35,244 nucleotides of DNA from Cryomorphaceae bacterium (GTDB lineage Bacteria; Bacteroidota; Bacteroidia; Flavobacteriales_D; Crocinitomicaceae). The position numbers were made by a program, and so were the translations under genes. This document shows positions 34,475 through 35,244 of this stretch, piece after piece. The stretch is taken from contig JAIXXP010000028.1 in assembly GCA_027490665.1 (NCBI GenBank), forward strand, positions 1 through 35,244. The letters run 5' to 3'. Within the stretch, counting starts at the first letter, position 1. Each line of letters starts with the position of its first letter. The notes beneath the pieces are model-generated. The model had not been told where the DNA came from, made no database searches, and was given only the letters and a program-made list of their open reading frames with translations.

Positions 34475-35244
34475 ATGAAAAAACTGTACTTTTTACTTTT
34501 TGCTCCTATCTTGAGCTTTTCAGCACAGATAGAAGGCACTTGGAAATTAGCACCACAAGCAGCTGCTCTTGGTGTTGGTCCATCTGGCCCAGGCGACATG
34601 AGCTGGTGGGCAAACGGCGCAGGTGACGTAACAACCCGCGCATGTCTTTTTGATGACTCTATTAAATTTGAAGCGAATGGCACCATGACCCATTACATGG
34701 ATGGTTCTACATGGTTAGAAACGTGGCAAGGAACGCCTGAAGGTTGTGGCACACCAGTCGCACCACACGTCGGCGGAGCTGCAACTTATGCTTATAACGC
34801 TGCTGCTGGTACACTTACTGTAAACGGTTTGGGTGCACACATTGGTCTGGCGAAAGTTAACAACGCTGGCGAAATTTCTAATGGTGCTCCAGTTGCTTCA
34901 ACAATTACTTACAACGTAGCTATTTCTAACGGTGGTAACACCATGACTGCCGACATCAACTTCGGTCCAGGATGGTGGCGTTTTGTGTACCAACGTACTG
35001 TTCCACTTCCAGTTCAAGACTACAACGTTAAATTCCGTGTAGATATGTCACAATACACTGGTTCTTTAACAGGTGGTGTGTTCGTAAACGGTTCTTTCAA
35101 CAACTGGTGTGGTACTTGTAACCCAATGACAGACATGGGTAACGGCATGTGGGAAGTAACCCTTCCACTTGCTCCAGGTGCCATTGAATACAAATTCACT
35201 ATCGATGGCTGGAACGCACAAGAAGAATTCACAGGTTCTGAAAC
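34475..35244 (+). CDS. Secreted glucan-binding-like protein, C-terminus cut by window edge
   Basis: 256 visible residues from ATG 34475, running off the right edge. Signal peptide MKKLYFLLFAPILSFSAQ. First domain (about 19-176): EGTWKLAPQ, GVGP (33-36), WW (44-45), GAG (48-50), C57, FDD (59-61), NG (68-69) and GPGWWRF, matching the C-terminal domain of the PKD lipoprotein in this locus. Second domain (from about 183): VKFRVDMSQY, VFVNGSFNNWCG, MWEVTLPLAPGAIEYKFTIDGWN, an early-set beta-sandwich resembling CBM48/starch-binding domains. No catalytic residues seen yet; the missing end may hold an enzyme or a T9SS sorting domain. Asn codons are 16 AAC to 2 AAT, suggesting strong expression. Probable role: glucan binding outside the cell. 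Confidence 0.85.
   Translation, partial: MKKLYFLLFAPILSFSAQIEGTWKLAPQAAALGVGPSGPGDMSWWANGAGDVTTRACLFDDSIKFEANGTMTHYMDGSTWLETWQGTPEGCGTPVAPHVGGAATYAYNAAAGTLTVNGLGAHIGLAKVNNAGEISNGAPVASTITYNVAISNGGNTMTADINFGPGWWRFVYQRTVPLPVQDYNVKFRVDMSQYTGSLTGGVFVNGSFNNWCGTCNPMTDMGNGMWEVTLPLAPGAIEYKFTIDGWNAQEEFTGSE

Overview
The window reads as a piece of a Bacteroidota chromosome, most likely order Flavobacteriales, possibly a Crocinitomicaceae/Cryomorphaceae-type lineage (the order is inferred, the family is a guess). Supporting signs are huge secreted proteins with type IX secretion (T9SS) C-terminal sorting domains, a SusC/SusD pair, TAnnTTTG-type -7 boxes, and A-rich sequence before start codons in place of Shine-Dalgarno sites.

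Left third (1-14956, minus strand): three very large cell-surface or secreted proteins. A 2768-residue mosaic (beta-helix, GEVED domains, L-type lectin, PKD-like repeat array, sorting domain) ends at a strong intrinsic terminator. It is followed by two tandem paralogues, one complete (1330 residues) and one cut by the window edge, with Ig, GEVED and FnIII domains. The paralogues are almost identical in DNA over part of their length, which suggests recent gene conversion or duplication.

Middle (15034-23135): household genes. These are an SDR-fold protein lacking the usual catalytic Tyr/Lys, a small two-helix membrane protein on the minus strand, a GT4 glycosyltransferase, an orphan sensor histidine kinase, an enoyl-CoA hydratase, a Wzx/MATE-type flippase and dxs.

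Right third (23178-35244, plus strand): a polysaccharide utilization locus, probably for laminarin or a related beta-1,3-glucan. It has a FucP-type sugar/H+ symporter overlapping a Nudix-fold transcriptional regulator (NrtR/AraR type, degenerate Nudix box). These are followed by SusC, SusD, a PKD-domain lipoprotein in the SusE position, a GH16 lipoprotein with the laminarinase motif EIDIME, a GH3 beta-glucosidase, and the start of a secreted protein with a starch-binding-like beta-sandwich. A 21-bp inverted repeat (TTATTGTA-N5-TACAATAA and variants) occurs twice before susC and once before the last gene, always next to a Bacteroidota-type promoter; it is the best candidate operator for the Nudix regulator.

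Proposed flow: the GH16 enzyme cuts glucan at the cell surface; SusD, the PKD lipoprotein and perhaps the last gene product bind it; SusC imports oligosaccharides; GH3 releases glucose in the periplasm; the symporter takes it into the cytoplasm, where the Nudix protein may sense a derived metabolite. Two details look new: a short putative leader RNA between the first operator/promoter and an intrinsic terminator ahead of susC, and an unnamed domain shared by the PKD lipoprotein and the last gene product. No tRNA, rRNA, CRISPR array or insertion sequence was seen, and no gene-free stretch exceeds about 230 bases.
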